From NCBI GenBank assembly GCA_934462705.1, contig CAKSIH010000003.1, positions 62,001-126,000 on the forward strand: a stretch of 64,000 nt of DNA, read 5' to 3'. Position 1 is the first letter of the stretch; the number at the start of each line of letters is the position of its first letter. Shown piece after piece: positions 30,160-41,987 of the stretch. Origin of the DNA: an uncultured Eubacteriales bacterium. Its GTDB lineage: Bacteria; Bacillota; Clostridia; Oscillospirales; Acutalibacteraceae. Below the pieces are notes generated by a model. The model saw only the letters and a list, made by a program, of their open reading frames with translations. It did not search any database and was not told where the DNA came from. Made by a program: the position numbers and the translations under genes.

Positions 30160-30372
30160 ATGGAAACAATAAAAATACAAATATCTGGCGATTACATCCG
30201 GCTAGACGCAATTCTTAAGCTTGCAGGAGTGGTGCCAACGGGTGGTCAGGCAAAACTTTTAATTCAAAATGGCAAGGTTTTAGTCAATGACGAAATTTGC
30301 ACGCAACGGGGCAAAAAAATCATCGTCGGCAGCAGAATTCAAGCGGAAAATACAATCATAGAGGCAAGTTAA
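30160..30372 (+). CDS. yaaA: S4-domain RNA-binding protein YaaA
   Basis: A 70-residue protein made of one S4 domain: DYIRLDAILKLAGVVPTGGQAKLLIQNGKVLVNDEICTQRGKKI. It is always found between dnaN and recF in this gene order. A role in ribosome or RNA binding is likely from the fold. GAAAGG precedes the ATG, and the stop is one base before the recF start. Confidence 0.93.
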   Translation: METIKIQISGDYIRLDAILKLAGVVPTGGQAKLLIQNGKVLVNDEICTQRGKKIIVGSRIQAENTIIEAS

Positions 30373-30373
30373 G

Positions 30374-31474
30374 TTGACAATACGGGAACTTAAATTTAAA
30401 AATTTTAGAAATCTGAAGCCAGGCAAGATGCAGCCAAGCGAAACCATAAATGTAATCCACGGTGAAAACGCTCAAGGAAAAACCAATTTGATTGAGGCAA
30501 TGTGGCTATTCACAGGAGGGAGATCTTTTCGCGCCACTAAAGATGCGGATCTCACCATGTTTGGAGAAAACCGGACAGAACTTGAAATGGAATTAAAAAC
30601 GCAGGGGCGCAATCAAGATATAAAAATATCCATAGAAAAAGGCGCGCGAAAAGTTGAAGTAAACATGGTGCAAAAACGGTCGTCAGAGATGATAGGTAAA
30701 TTTTGTGCAGTGGTTTTCTCGCCAACACATCTATCGCTCATAAAAGACGGACCATCGCAAAGGCGGCGCTTTTTGGATGCAGCAATATGTCAGCTGTGGC
30801 CAATTTACGCAAAGAATTTAATAAAATACAACAAGACGATAAATCAACGAAACGCGCTTTTAAAAAGCTGCAAACAAAGCTCTCGATTCAGCAATACCAT
30901 AGAAATCTGGGATGAAAGCCTGGCTGTGTGCGCAGCAGAAATTACAAAAAAACGATTGGAATACATAAAACTACTTCAAGATTATGCCGTAAGTGCTTAC
31001 CACGGAATTTCTTCTGGAAAAGAGGAGTTAAGTTTGCAGTATAAATCAAGTTTGCCGAAGGGCGAAGTTGAAAATGCAAATGAGGCAGCACTTTCAGAAC
31101 TATATTTACAAGTTTTTCAAAAGAGCAAAAATGAAGATTTTGCTCTGGGTTTTACAACAAAAGGCCCACATCGGGATGATTTTGACATAAAAGTAAACGG
31201 CAAACATGCAAGAATGTTTAGTTCACAAGGGCAGCAAAGAAGCGTAGTTTTGGCAATGAAGCTTGCAGAGGCGAAGATAATTGAAAAAGAGCGGTATGAA
31301 AGCCCGGTAATTCTGCTAGACGACGTAATGAGCGAGCTTGACAGCAAGCGACAAAACTACATTTTAAACGCACTGGGAAATTTACAAGTATTTATAACCT
31401 GCTGCAACCCGGAGATTTTAAACCAGATGGCGGGCGGCAAAACCTTTTTGATTGAAAAAGGGGAGATAACATGA
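30374..31474 (+). CDS. recF: DNA replication and repair protein RecF
   Basis: A 366-residue SMC-like ATPase that helps load RecA at gaps. Walker A is GENAQGKTNLIEAM (residues 32-45), the signature motif is SSQGQQRSVVLAMKLAEA near 285, and Walker B is VILLDDVMSELD near 315. The start is TTG 30374, one base after the yaaA stop, which suggests translational coupling. remB overlaps the end by four bases. Confidence 0.96.
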   Translation: MTIRELKFKNFRNLKPGKMQPSETINVIHGENAQGKTNLIEAMWLFTGGRSFRATKDADLTMFGENRTELEMELKTQGRNQDIKISIEKGARKVEVNMVQKRSSEMIGKFCAVVFSPTHLSLIKDGPSQRRRFLDAAICQLWPIYAKNLIKYNKTINQRNALLKSCKQSSRFSNTIEIWDESLAVCAAEITKKRLEYIKLLQDYAVSAYHGISSGKEELSLQYKSSLPKGEVENANEAALSELYLQVFQKSKNEDFALGFTTKGPHRDDFDIKVNGKHARMFSSQGQQRSVVLAMKLAEAKIIEKERYESPVILLDDVMSELDSKRQNYILNALGNLQVFITCCNPEILNQMAGGKTFLIEKGEIT

Positions 31475-31756
31475 AGAATTTATATTTGCATTTAGGCAAA
31501 AAAGTTGAAGTAAAAACCACAGACATTGTTGGAGTTTTTGATCTGGATACGGCATCGTTGCAAAAGGGAACGCGCGAATTTTTAGAAAGAGTCCAAAAGG
31601 AAGGAAAAGTAATAAACGTGTCAGAGGAATTACCAAAATCATTTACACTGGTGCAGCAAGATGGCGAAGAAGGGGTTTATGTAGGCCCGCTTATGGTATC
31701 AACATTGATGTCACGGCTGGGGATTCCCCAATTAACAATTTTGGAGAGCAATCAAA

Positions 31757-31767
<11 letters not shown>
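31471..31767 (+). CDS. remB: RemB/YaaB-like regulator (DUF370)
   Basis: A 98-residue protein: YLHLGKKVEVKTTDIVGVFDLDTASL, then KSFTLVQQDGEEGVYVGPLMVSTLMSRL. This pattern is the DUF370/RemB family, whose Bacillus member activates matrix genes. It lies between recF and gyrB as in Bacillus. ATG overlaps the recF stop. The last residues are charged and variable. Confidence 0.88.
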
Positions 31768-34031
<2,264 letters not shown>

Positions 34032-34057
34032 TTAATTTTAACTTATGGAGGAATAAA

Positions 34058-34744
34058 ATGAACGAGCACGAAGACAAGTTAAACATTACAAGCGGAGCGA
34101 ATTCCGAGGACGGAAAAATTGTATTAACAGAGTCGGAAGAAGAATCTCAAGATGATAAACCTGACCCGTGCGAGAGCGACTGGGATGGCACGGAATCGGA
34201 ATTTGTGGAGGATGATGATGCAGAGGAATACGAGGAAAAGTATAGCGGAATAAAGCTTAGCTATTCATTAAAGCGCGAGGAGATAACATCATGTTTAAAG
34301 CACGTGGGGTTTAATAAAAATAGCGGAATTCGCCAAATTGTAGAGCTATGCTTGCTGACAATCCTTGTAGTAATGTTTTTTGTAATGTATTCGGTGACGG
34401 GATTGAAAACCAATTTAGTGCTGGCTGGTTTGGCAATACTGACAATGGTGATTCTTTTGGTGGTGCCGGCTGTAAGCTTAAATATAAACGCGGAAAAAAT
34501 GACAACCGGGAGACAGCTTGATGTAGAGATTTATCCTGACAGCATAGAAGTGTACAGTGGAGCGTCGAAGTGGGAAATACCAATGGATGGCAGCAGTCAA
34601 TTTGAGGAATTTAATAAAATGCTGCTTGTTTATATGCCGCAAGAGAAAATATTTATTATCCCGATAAGGGCTATAGAGCCGGACTTTTTAGCAGATGTTC
34701 AGGCAATGATAGTGGCTGGAACAAGTCCGAAGACAGACGATTAA
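34058..34744 (+). CDS. YcxB-like membrane protein
   Basis: A 228-residue protein. Residues 1-65 are very acidic and low in complexity (runs of Glu and Asp). Two membrane segments follow (about 97-115 and 122-143), then a C-terminal cytoplasmic part with WEIPMDGSSQFEEFNKMLLVYMPQEKIFIIPIRAI, which fits the YcxB-like family of unknown function. It sits between gyrB and gyrA, which are usually adjacent, so it is an insertion into the standard order. GGAGG precedes ATG. Confidence 0.6.
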   Translation: MNEHEDKLNITSGANSEDGKIVLTESEEESQDDKPDPCESDWDGTESEFVEDDDAEEYEEKYSGIKLSYSLKREEITSCLKHVGFNKNSGIRQIVELCLLTILVVMFFVMYSVTGLKTNLVLAGLAILTMVILLVVPAVSLNINAEKMTTGRQLDVEIYPDSIEVYSGASKWEIPMDGSSQFEEFNKMLLVYMPQEKIFIIPIRAIEPDFLADVQAMIVAGTSPKTDD

Positions 34745-34784
34745 GGCAGCAAAGTATGAAAAATAAGAAAGAGGTGTCATTTTT

Positions 34785-37262
34785 TTGAATACCGATGAAA
34801 ATTTAGTATTGGATTCCAAAATAATAAATGTAGAAATCGAGAAAGAAATGCAAAAGTCTTTTTTAGATTATTCAATGTCGGTAATAGTAGCAAGGGCGCT
34901 TCCAGACGTGCGAGATGGTCTAAAACCGGTACACAGACGAATTTTATACACGCTGTTTGAAAACGGACTTGGACCAGACAAAGCATACAGAAAATGTGCG
35001 GATACGGTAGGCTCGGTGTTAGGTCGGTATCATCCTCATGGAGATACTTCGGTTTACGACGCTTTGGTAAGGCTTGCTCAGGATTTTTCCATGCGATACA
35101 TTTTGGTTGATGGCCATGGAAATTTTGGTTCGGTGGACGGTGATCCGCCGGCTGCATACCGTTATACAGAGGCGAAAATGAGTAAGATGTCGGTGGAGAT
35201 GCTGACGGACATAGACAAGGACACGGTAGATTTTACGCCAAACTACGATGACAGGCTTAAAGAGCCGGCAGTGTTGCCGTCGCGGTTTCCAAATCTCTTG
35301 GTGAATGGGTCAACAGGGATAGCCGTAGGCATGGCGACCAACATACCACCGCATAATTTGGGCGAGGTTGTGGATGCAATTTGCTATTTTATAGATAATC
35401 CCGATGCGACCCTGGAAGATTTAATGATGTATATAAAAGGCCCGGATTTCCCAACAGGTGCGCAAATTATGGGTCTGAGCGGTATAAGGGCGGCATATGC
35501 TACAGGGCGCGGAAAAATTACGGTGCGGGCATGTGCAGAAATTGTTGAGGATAAAAATGGCAGATTTAAGATAGTGGTAACCGAGCTGCCATACCAAGTT
35601 AACAAGGCAAGGTTATGCGAGAGCATAGCAGAACTCGTAAAAGATAAGCGAATAGAGGGGATTTCAAATATAGAGGACCACTCTGATCGGAACGGAATGC
35701 ATATTCGGATTGACCTTAAACGTGACGCGACACCGCAGGTTGTACTGAACCAACTTTACAACTATACGCAGATGCAAATAACATTTGGTGCAATAATGCT
35801 TGCAATAGTAAATGGTGAGCCCAAAATTTTGACCCTTCACGACATGATAAAGCATTATGTCGATTTTCAAATTGAGGTTATCACACGGCGTACCGTATTT
35901 AATCTGAAAAAGGCTCGCGAGAGAGCGCATATTTTAGAGGGGCTAAAAGTTGCAATTGACAACATAGACGAGGTAGTGGAGATCCTCAGGTCATCCAAAT
36001 CGGTAGCAGAGGGCAAAACCAGATTAATGGAGCGCTTTAATCTCGATGATATACAGGCTCAAGCAATAGTGCAAATGAGACTAGGCCAGTTAACGGGTCT
36101 TGAGCGCGGAAAAATCGAGGAAGAGTTGAAAGAACTAGCAGAGAAGATATCGGATTTAGAGGACATATTAGCGAATAAAGAAAGGCTTTTATCGATACTT
36201 AAAGAGGAGATAACACAAATAAAGGCAAAGTTTGCAGACGATCGCAGAACTCAGATAACCGCGGTGACCGGCGAAGTTGATATAGAGGACTTAATACCGC
36301 AAGAAGAGTGCGTTTTAACCATGACAAACTTTGGCTACGTAAAAAGGCAGAAAATCGATGCATATAAGCTGCAAAAGCGTGGCGGCAAGGGAATCTCAGG
36401 AATGACACGACGCGAAGAGGACTTTGCGAGTGAAATGTTTATAACGAATACGCATGATTACGTAATGTTCTTTACGAATTTAGGCCGAGTCTACAGGTTG
36501 AAGTGCTATGAAATTCCGGAAGGTTCCAGGTCCTCCAAGGGCACAAATATTGCAAATCTTATACCAATAGTGCCAAACGAAAAAGTAAATGCAATGATAA
36601 AGGTCTCAGCGTTTGATGACGAACACTATCTTGTGATGGTAACACGGCATGGTATCATAAAGAGGACGCTGCTTAGTGCATATGATACGGCAAGAAAGGG
36701 CGGTTTAATTGCTATTGACCTTGATGACGGCGATGAGCTTGCTTGGGTAACCGTTACAGATGGCTCGGCAGAGTTAATCGTGGCAACCAGGGACGGCATG
36801 GCGATAAGAATTTTAGAAACAGATATAAGACCGCTGAGCAGGGCGGCGCGAGGGGTTCGTGCGTTGACGTTAAACCCGGATGATGAGGTTGTTGGTATGG
36901 CGCATGTAAAGGAGAATGAGCTTTTGCTGACGGTATCTGAAACAGGGTACGGAAGGCTGTCTGAATTTAGTGAATATCGCTTACAACGTAGAGGTGGCAA
37001 AGGTTTAATAAATTATCACGTGGAAAAATACGGGAAGGTGGCATCAATAAAATCAGTAAGCCTTGATGATGATGTCATATTAATCGCAGAAAATGGAGTG
37101 ATAATTAGGATAGCCGTTAACTCTATCAGGGCTTGTTCGAGGGGCTCCAAAGGTGTTAAAGTAATGAGGATCGGAGAAGGCAACAAAATAGTAGCTGTGG
37201 CCACGGCTCCTCATGATGAAGAAGCCATGGATGAGTTTGAAGAGGTTGAAGAAGAAAGTTGA
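34785..37262 (+). CDS. gyrA: DNA gyrase subunit A
   Basis: An 825-residue breakage-reunion subunit. The winged-helix region has [20 protein letters not shown] and the catalytic Tyr in [11 protein letters not shown] (about residue 124). The C-terminal six-bladed pinwheel carries the GyrA box QRRGGKGI-type sequence ([12 protein letters not shown]). Quinolone positions are sensitive-type in general pattern ([10 protein letters not shown]; Thr where E. coli has Ala84-region residues, not interpreted further). The start is TTG behind AAAGAGGTG. The acidic tail [14 protein letters not shown] is typical. Confidence 0.97.
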   Translation: MNTDENLVLDSKIINVEIEKEMQKSFLDYSMSVIVARALPDVRDGLKPVHRRILYTLFENGLGPDKAYRKCADTVGSVLGRYHPHGDTSVYDALVRLAQDFSMRYILVDGHGNFGSVDGDPPAAYRYTEAKMSKMSVEMLTDIDKDTVDFTPNYDDRLKEPAVLPSRFPNLLVNGSTGIAVGMATNIPPHNLGEVVDAICYFIDNPDATLEDLMMYIKGPDFPTGAQIMGLSGIRAAYATGRGKITVRACAEIVEDKNGRFKIVVTELPYQVNKARLCESIAELVKDKRIEGISNIEDHSDRNGMHIRIDLKRDATPQVVLNQLYNYTQMQITFGAIMLAIVNGEPKILTLHDMIKHYVDFQIEVITRRTVFNLKKARERAHILEGLKVAIDNIDEVVEILRSSKSVAEGKTRLMERFNLDDIQAQAIVQMRLGQLTGLERGKIEEELKELAEKISDLEDILANKERLLSILKEEITQIKAKFADDRRTQITAVTGEVDIEDLIPQEECVLTMTNFGYVKRQKIDAYKLQKRGGKGISGMTRREEDFASEMFITNTHDYVMFFTNLGRVYRLKCYEIPEGSRSSKGTNIANLIPIVPNEKVNAMIKVSAFDDEHYLVMVTRHGIIKRTLLSAYDTARKGGLIAIDLDDGDELAWVTVTDGSAELIVATRDGMAIRILETDIRPLSRAARGVRALTLNPDDEVVGMAHVKENELLLTVSETGYGRLSEFSEYRLQRRGGKGLINYHVEKYGKVASIKSVSLDDDVILIAENGVIIRIAVNSIRACSRGSKGVKVMRIGEGNKIVAVATAPHDEEAMDEFEEVEEES

Positions 37263-37384
37263 GAAAATAAAATCAGGCATAATTTGGGGAGCACGAGGAG
37301 AATCAAAAAAATGCGATATATCCAGAATATCGTAATGAAAAAGTCCCAAATAAGATTAAAAAATTAAAATTTTAGAAAAAATAA

Positions 37385-37424
37385 AAAGTTTTCAACGAAT
37401 TTTTAAAAGTTTGTTGAAAACTTT
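37385..37424. repeat. 12-bp inverted repeat of AAAGTTTTCAAC before rpe
   Basis: AAAGTTTTCAAC (37385-37396) and GTTGAAAACTTT (37413-37424) are perfect inverted copies with a 16-base spacer. The arms contain the TTTTCAAC motif seen at the origin. It could be a terminator for gyrA, although no T run follows, or a binding site for a dimer. Confidence 0.6.
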
Positions 37425-37455
37425 GCTTCTAGAGGGCAACAAGAGGAGGGTTACG

Positions 37456-38115
37456 ATGGAGATATCACCATCAATGCTGGCAAGCAACTTTGCAAATTTG
37501 AGCGATGAATTGAAGAAAATTGAGAAAAATGGCGCGGACTACGTGCATTTAGATGTAATGGATGGAATGTTTGTTCCGAATATCACGTTTGGTGCGCCAG
37601 TTATAAAATCGATGCGAAAGTACAGTGTACTGCCTTTTGACGTGCATTTAATGATAAATGAGCCATTTAGGTATATAGACGACTTCGTGAAGGCTGGCGC
37701 AGATATTATAACATTTCATGTAGAGGCTGAATCGGATATAGAGGGTACAATCCATAAAATAAAGAGCGGTGGTGTAAAATGTGGATTATCAATAAAACCG
37801 GGAACGCCAGTAGAGGAGTTGTATCCTTTTATAAAAGAGATTGATTTAGCGCTAGTTATGACGGTTGAGCCGGGGTTTGGGGGTCAAAAGTTTATGCCGG
37901 AAATGATGGAGAAAGTAAGGCTTTTGAAAGATAAGATAACGGAAACCGGTGCGGCAGTAAAAATAGAGGTTGACGGCGGCATAGATGAAAAAACAGCAAA
38001 ACTAGCAGGGGCCAGCGGTGTGGATATTTGTGTAGCAGGGACAGCAATTTTTAATGCAAGCAATATGCAAGCAAGTATAAAAGCAATAAAAAACGGTAAC
38101 CATAAGCAAATATAA
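37456..38115 (+). CDS. rpe: Ribulose-phosphate 3-epimerase
   Basis: A 219-residue TIM-barrel enzyme that interconverts ribulose-5-P and xylulose-5-P. It shows ISPSMLASNFANL, YVHLDVMDGMFVPNITFG (metal ligands), FDVHLMI, MTVEPGFGGQKF and EVDGGID. GAGGAGGG fits ATG 37456; the open frame from 37411 would begin inside the inverted repeat region. No neighbour shares its pathway here. Confidence 0.96.
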   Translation: MEISPSMLASNFANLSDELKKIEKNGADYVHLDVMDGMFVPNITFGAPVIKSMRKYSVLPFDVHLMINEPFRYIDDFVKAGADIITFHVEAESDIEGTIHKIKSGGVKCGLSIKPGTPVEELYPFIKEIDLALVMTVEPGFGGQKFMPEMMEKVRLLKDKITETGAAVKIEVDGGIDEKTAKLAGASGVDICVAGTAIFNASNMQASIKAIKNGNHKQI

Positions 38116-38143
38116 AGTGTATAAGGTTTGGACATAAATGAGG

Positions 38144-38194
38144 GCGCGGGGGCGCGATCGAACGGAGTTTAGTCGTTCGGCCGCGCCCCCGCGC
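38144..38194. repeat. GC-rich stem with inner hairpin after rpe
   Basis: A perfect 13-bp stem (38144-38156 with 38182-38194) encloses a smaller hairpin CGAACG/CGTTCG (38159-38164 with 38174-38179). It lies between convergent rpe and the XRE gene. It lacks the conserved ATATAG loop and has one inner arm, so it belongs to neither repeat family cleanly. Confidence 0.7.
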
Positions 38195-38222
38195 TTCCGG
38201 TTTTTGCAAGTATAAAAAGTAA

Positions 38223-38546
38223 TCAAATAAGAATCTCAATTAAATCAATAACAACTTTTCTTTTTTGGCTGGAAAGTTTTCTAAATTGCTGAATAAAGGT
38301 TTTTTCTGCAATATTTAAATCAAACTTTTCGGTGGGTTCAATTTTATGCTTAATATCGGTATATCCAACTAGATAGTCAATGGAAGTATCAAAAATATCA
38401 GCGAGAGTCATAAGGGCTTCGATGTCTGGTTCAATGTAATTATTTTCATATTTATGTACGGATTGTTGAGTTACTCCAAGTGCATTAGCCAAAACTTGCT
38501 GCGTTAAACCGTGTTCTTTACGTAGAGACTTAATGTTAAAAGGCAT
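38223..38546 (-). CDS. XRE-family transcriptional regulator
   Basis: A 107-residue DNA-binding protein. The helix-turn-helix is IKSLRKEHGLTQQVLANALGVTQQSVHKYENNYIEPDIEALMTLADIFDTSIDYLVG. A short helical C-terminus follows, FDLNIAEKTFIQQFRKLSSQKRKVVIDLIEIL. TAGGAGTG fits ATG 38546. It faces rplM divergently. The spacer has repeated TTACAAAA motifs that may be its own operator. Its target genes are not known. Confidence 0.85.
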   Translation of the reverse strand: MPFNIKSLRKEHGLTQQVLANALGVTQQSVHKYENNYIEPDIEALMTLADIFDTSIDYLVGYTDIKHKIEPTEKFDLNIAEKTFIQQFRKLSSQKRKVVIDLIEILI

Positions 38547-38587
38547 ATTAAAAACACTCCTATAAAAATTTATAATTTTAATAAAGG

Positions 38588-38677
38588 TTACAAAACAGTA
38601 GATTAGTGCTAAGGTTAATTTAAAATGTTGATTACAAAAACAGATTACAAAAAAATAATCAATAAAACCATTGTAAC
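38588..38677. promoter_or_regulatory. Repeated TTACAA motifs in the XRE/rplM spacer
   Basis: TTACAAAA occurs at 38588, GATTACAAAAA at 38630 and 38643, and the reverse TTGTAAC at 38671. They lie upstream of the XRE gene in a 334-base divergent spacer. Autoregulation by the XRE protein is a guess. Nothing else is seen in the spacer except the rplM promoter. Confidence 0.35.
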
Positions 38678-38810
38678 GAAAAAACATTGTAGATACAAGA
38701 GGAAATTTGTCAAGGTTAAAAAATAGAAAATGAGCAAATAAGAGAAAAGGTGAGTAAAAATGAGAAAACTAAAGAATAGACTAATGCAAATTAAAATAAT
38801 AAAAAAGTTA

Positions 38811-38839
38811 TTGACTAAAAAAAAGTTTTATGGTAAAAT
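38811..38839 (+). promoter_or_regulatory. Promoter of rplM-rpsI
   Basis: TTGACT and TAAAAT are 17 bases apart, with TGg just upstream of the -10 box. It lies 42 bases before the rplM ATG. Confidence 0.8.
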
Positions 38840-38880
38840 CAAAAAGTGAGAAAATAAATAAAAAATTAGGAGGAAAGAAA

Positions 38881-39309
38881 ATGACAACTTATATGCCAAA
38901 ACAGCATGAAGTTACGCGTAAGTGGTATGTAATAGATGCAAAAGGAAAGCCGCTTGGAAGAGTAGCAGCAAAAGCAGCAACCTTGCTTCGTGGAAAACAT
39001 AAACCAACATTTGCACCACACGTTGATTGCGGGGACCATGTAATAATCATCAATTGTGGGGAAGCAAAATTAACAGGAAATAAGTTAACACAAAAATTTT
39101 ATTATCGTCACACAGGATACATTGGACATTTAAAAGAAATTCGGTATGACAGACTAATGGCAGAAAATCCTGAGAAAGCAATGATGTTAGCTGTAAAAGG
39201 TATGATTCCGGATACGACAATAGGTCGACATGCACTAACAAGACTAAGAGTATACAGGGGCGCAGAGCATGTACACGCAGCGCAAAAACCCGAATCCTTA
39301 GAGATATAG
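38881..39309 (+). CDS. rplM: 50S ribosomal protein L13
   Basis: A 142-residue protein beginning MTTYMPKQHEVTRKWYVID and containing GRVAAKAATLLRGKHKPTFAPHVDCGD and the typical end AQKPESLEI. TTAGGAGG precedes ATG 38881. An upstream in-frame ATG (38830) lies within the promoter -10 region and cannot be used. It is paired with rpsI as in nearly all bacteria. Confidence 0.97.
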   Translation: MTTYMPKQHEVTRKWYVIDAKGKPLGRVAAKAATLLRGKHKPTFAPHVDCGDHVIIINCGEAKLTGNKLTQKFYYRHTGYIGHLKEIRYDRLMAENPEKAMMLAVKGMIPDTTIGRHALTRLRVYRGAEHVHAAQKPESLEI

Positions 39310-39324
39310 GAAAGGAGAACCAAT

Positions 39325-39726
39325 ATGTACGATAAGGCACCATATTTTTACGGTACAGGAAGAAGAAAGAGTTCTGTTGCAAGAGTAAGAGTTTATAAGG
39401 GAACAGGCAAGATTACAATTAACGATAGAGATATCGATGATTATTTTGGCCTGGAAACACTAAAATTAATAGTACGTCAACCATTGGTGCTAACAGAAAC
39501 CAATGAAAAATTTGATATAGTGTGCAGAGTTGCAGGCGGCGGCGTAACCGGCCAAGCAGGAGCAATTCGTCATGGAATATCAAGGGCATTATTACAATAC
39601 GATTCAGAAAATTTAAGGCCAATACTCAAAAGGGCTGGCTTCTTAACACGTGACCCAAGAATGAAGGAACGTAAGAAATACGGACTAAAAGCAGCTCGTC
39701 GCGCTCCGCAGTTCAGCAAAAGATAA
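39325..39726 (+). CDS. rpsI: 30S ribosomal protein S9
   Basis: A 133-residue protein with [49 protein letters not shown], and the invariant end APQFSKR, whose tail reaches the P-site tRNA. GAAAGGAGA precedes the ATG, 15 bases after rplM. Confidence 0.97.
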   Translation: MYDKAPYFYGTGRRKSSVARVRVYKGTGKITINDRDIDDYFGLETLKLIVRQPLVLTETNEKFDIVCRVAGGGVTGQAGAIRHGISRALLQYDSENLRPILKRAGFLTRDPRMKERKKYGLKAARRAPQFSKR

Positions 39727-39757
39727 TCGACTGTCCAAACAGTCTCAAAATGGTTCA

Positions 39758-39791
39758 AAAACCCCGGAAAATCAGGATTTTCCGGGGTTTT
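39758..39791 (+). terminator. Strong intrinsic terminator after rpsI
   Basis: A 16-bp stem AAAACCCCGGAAAATC/GATTTTCCGGGGTTTT ends in TTTTATT. Confidence 0.9.
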
Positions 39792-40376
39792 ATTGTACCC
39801 AAACGGGCCAAAATAATTTGACGTGATTTGGGTTAATGAGAATCGTGCGCGCTCGCTCAATTGTAGAAAGTTATGGAGATAACATATGAGCTAAGATAAA
39901 TTGGTTTTTATGAATGGTGACAAGTAAAAGTATGTTGTGGATTGGAAGGAACAGGAGCAGAGCAAACATTTTCACGAAAGGCCGATGGATTGACAGGAAC
40001 ATGGGCAGCAGTGAGAGCGGTCTTGTAGAAGTCAGCCAAAACCAGAATACAAAAAGACAGTGCCAAAAGAAGACAATTATTGACATTTATACGAAGGTCA
40101 AGTACAATAAACCAAAAGACTTTGGGTTTAGTGAATAAATCACTCGGTCAAAATGTCCCAGAATATCTGAATTCACAGAAATATCATGTCCGAATAAAAA
40201 TTTACAGTGTGCCGTATGATATTCTAGGTATTATTTAAACTGTATATTTTTTATTTTGCAACTGGCATCAAATTAATGCTGGTTGCAAAGGATAAGATAA
40301 AATATAGGGAAATAACCGTTAATTGAATGCTGTTTTTATCAGTTATAATGTTTTTTCAGTGGCAGGTGTAAGATAA
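39792..40376. other. Gene-free stretch between rpsI and the fumarate reductase genes
   Basis: About 585 bases. One 74-codon frame (39914-40138, plus) is Lys/Arg-rich with no recognisable domain or ribosome site, and I do not accept it as a gene. An imperfect inverted repeat GCAACTGGCAT/ATGCTGGTTGC lies at 40258-40287. TATAAT at 40344-40349 is a plausible -10 box for frdA. The stretch could be decayed sequence. Confidence 0.4.
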
Positions 40377-41987
40377 ATGAAAAAAATAATTATTATAGGT
40401 TCCGGTGCTGCAGGCTTAAGTGCAGCTTTGGAGCTTGCAGAAAATGGATTTCAGTCAATACTTGTGTCGGACATGCCATCGGAGAGAGCCCAGTCGGTTA
40501 TGGCAGAAGGGGGAATCAACGCGGCAGCAAATAACGAGATAGATTCTCCAAATCTTCATGCAGAAGAGACCATTAAAGCTGGCAGATATATTGTGAATCC
40601 GAAAGCCATATATCAGATGACAGAAGCTGCTCCTGAAATTATAGAGAATTTATTTTCAACAGGGATGTCATTTACACTTAATAAAGATAAAAAACCAGAT
40701 GTAAGAGCTTTTGGTGGACAGTCTGTAAAAAGAACGTTTTTTGCGGCAGCAAATACCGGAAAGCAGCTTATGTATGTCCTAATTGACCAGGTTCGTAAAT
40801 ATGAAGCTGTAGGGTTAATTGAGCGTATGTGTGGTTGGACATTTTTAAAACTATTGTATTGTGATAATCAGGCCTATGGTTGTATCCTTTTTCATCCGAT
40901 CACGTTGGAAAAAAAGTATGTTTATGGAAAAATAATTATTGCATCCGGCGGTCTTAATGGAATGTTTGGAAACGCCACTGGGTCAGTAAAAAACACAGGA
41001 TCAGTTACCGCAAACCTGTTCTCTTCTGGGGTTAAATTTGCTAATGGTGAATTTATTCAGTATCATCCGACGACAGTAAAATTATATGGAAAAAATATGT
41101 TGATTACAGAAGCTGTGCGTGGAGAGGGTGGCCGCCTTTATGTATTGGATAATGGCAACCCAATTTATTTCATGGAGGAAAAGTATCCTGAGCTTGGTAA
41201 TTTAATGCCGAGAGATGTGATTGCAAAGGAAGAATGGATGCAAATTAAGCGTGGGAAAAAAATATACCTTGATATGCGGTATCTTGATGCTATGGTTTAT
41301 GAGAGCAAATTAGAAGGAGTTATTAATGATTGTATCCGTTTCCTGAATCTTGATCCGAGAAAAGAGCCGATTCCAATCCTTCCAGGAATACACTATTTTA
41401 TGTGCGGAATATGGGTGGATGCAGATCATCGCACGTCAATGAAAAATCTTTATGCGTCAGGAGAGTGTGCGTGCCAGTATCATGGAGCAAACCGACTAGG
41501 AGGTAATTCTCTTCTTGGGGCTTTATATGGAGGAAGAGTTGCAGCAAGGTCAGCACTGGAAGATGAAGAAGTATCAGAATGTCTAGATATTGAGGATAAG
41601 ATTCCCAAAAATAAAAACAATGTTTCAGGCAGTTATACAAAAAATTGGAAGTGCATGCAGAGCGTGCTAAAAAATGGACTTTGCATCGACCGAAATGAAG
41701 AATCGCTAAAGAATGCAGTGGCAAAGCTGGACAGGATTGTGGAAAGGCTTGACAAAGAATATGATGATACAGCGACAGAAGCAGAAAATCTGGCAATTTT
41801 TGATTGCTGTGTATTAGGAAAAGCAATGTTACTATGCGCATTGGAAAGAAAAGAAAGTAGGGGTGCACATAACAGGAGTGACTATCCGACAGAAAACGAG
41901 GAATATCGGAAGCAAACTGTGGCAGAGCTTGTGAAGGGAATAATTCGTATTTATTTTCAAAAGGTGGGTGATGAAAATGACAATTGA
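40377..41987 (+). CDS. Fumarate reductase/succinate dehydrogenase-type flavoprotein, non-covalent FAD variant
   Basis: A 536-residue flavoprotein. FAD fold IIIGSGAAGLSAALELAENG at 5-24; substrate motif QYHPTTVKLYGKNMLITEAVRGEGG near 222; HGANRLGGNSLLGALYGGRVAA near 365. In E. coli FrdA the FAD is bound through His44 in RSHTVAAEGG; here the aligned sequence is RAQSVMAEGG, with Gln in place of His. Loss of that His is known to favour fumarate reduction over succinate oxidation. NadB also lacks it, but the adjacent iron-sulfur subunit argues for a reductase. No membrane anchor genes follow. The start follows AGGTG. Confidence 0.88.
   Translation: MKKIIIIGSGAAGLSAALELAENGFQSILVSDMPSERAQSVMAEGGINAAANNEIDSPNLHAEETIKAGRYIVNPKAIYQMTEAAPEIIENLFSTGMSFTLNKDKKPDVRAFGGQSVKRTFFAAANTGKQLMYVLIDQVRKYEAVGLIERMCGWTFLKLLYCDNQAYGCILFHPITLEKKYVYGKIIIASGGLNGMFGNATGSVKNTGSVTANLFSSGVKFANGEFIQYHPTTVKLYGKNMLITEAVRGEGGRLYVLDNGNPIYFMEEKYPELGNLMPRDVIAKEEWMQIKRGKKIYLDMRYLDAMVYESKLEGVINDCIRFLNLDPRKEPIPILPGIHYFMCGIWVDADHRTSMKNLYASGECACQYHGANRLGGNSLLGALYGGRVAARSALEDEEVSECLDIEDKIPKNKNNVSGSYTKNWKCMQSVLKNGLCIDRNEESLKNAVAKLDRIVERLDKEYDDTATEAENLAIFDCCVLGKAMLLCALERKESRGAHNRSDYPTENEEYRKQTVAELVKGIIRIYFQKVGDENDN

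Noticed and set aside
39914..40138. 74-codon frame rich in Lys and Arg
   Set aside because: No ribosome site, no domain and no partner; probably chance or decayed sequence.
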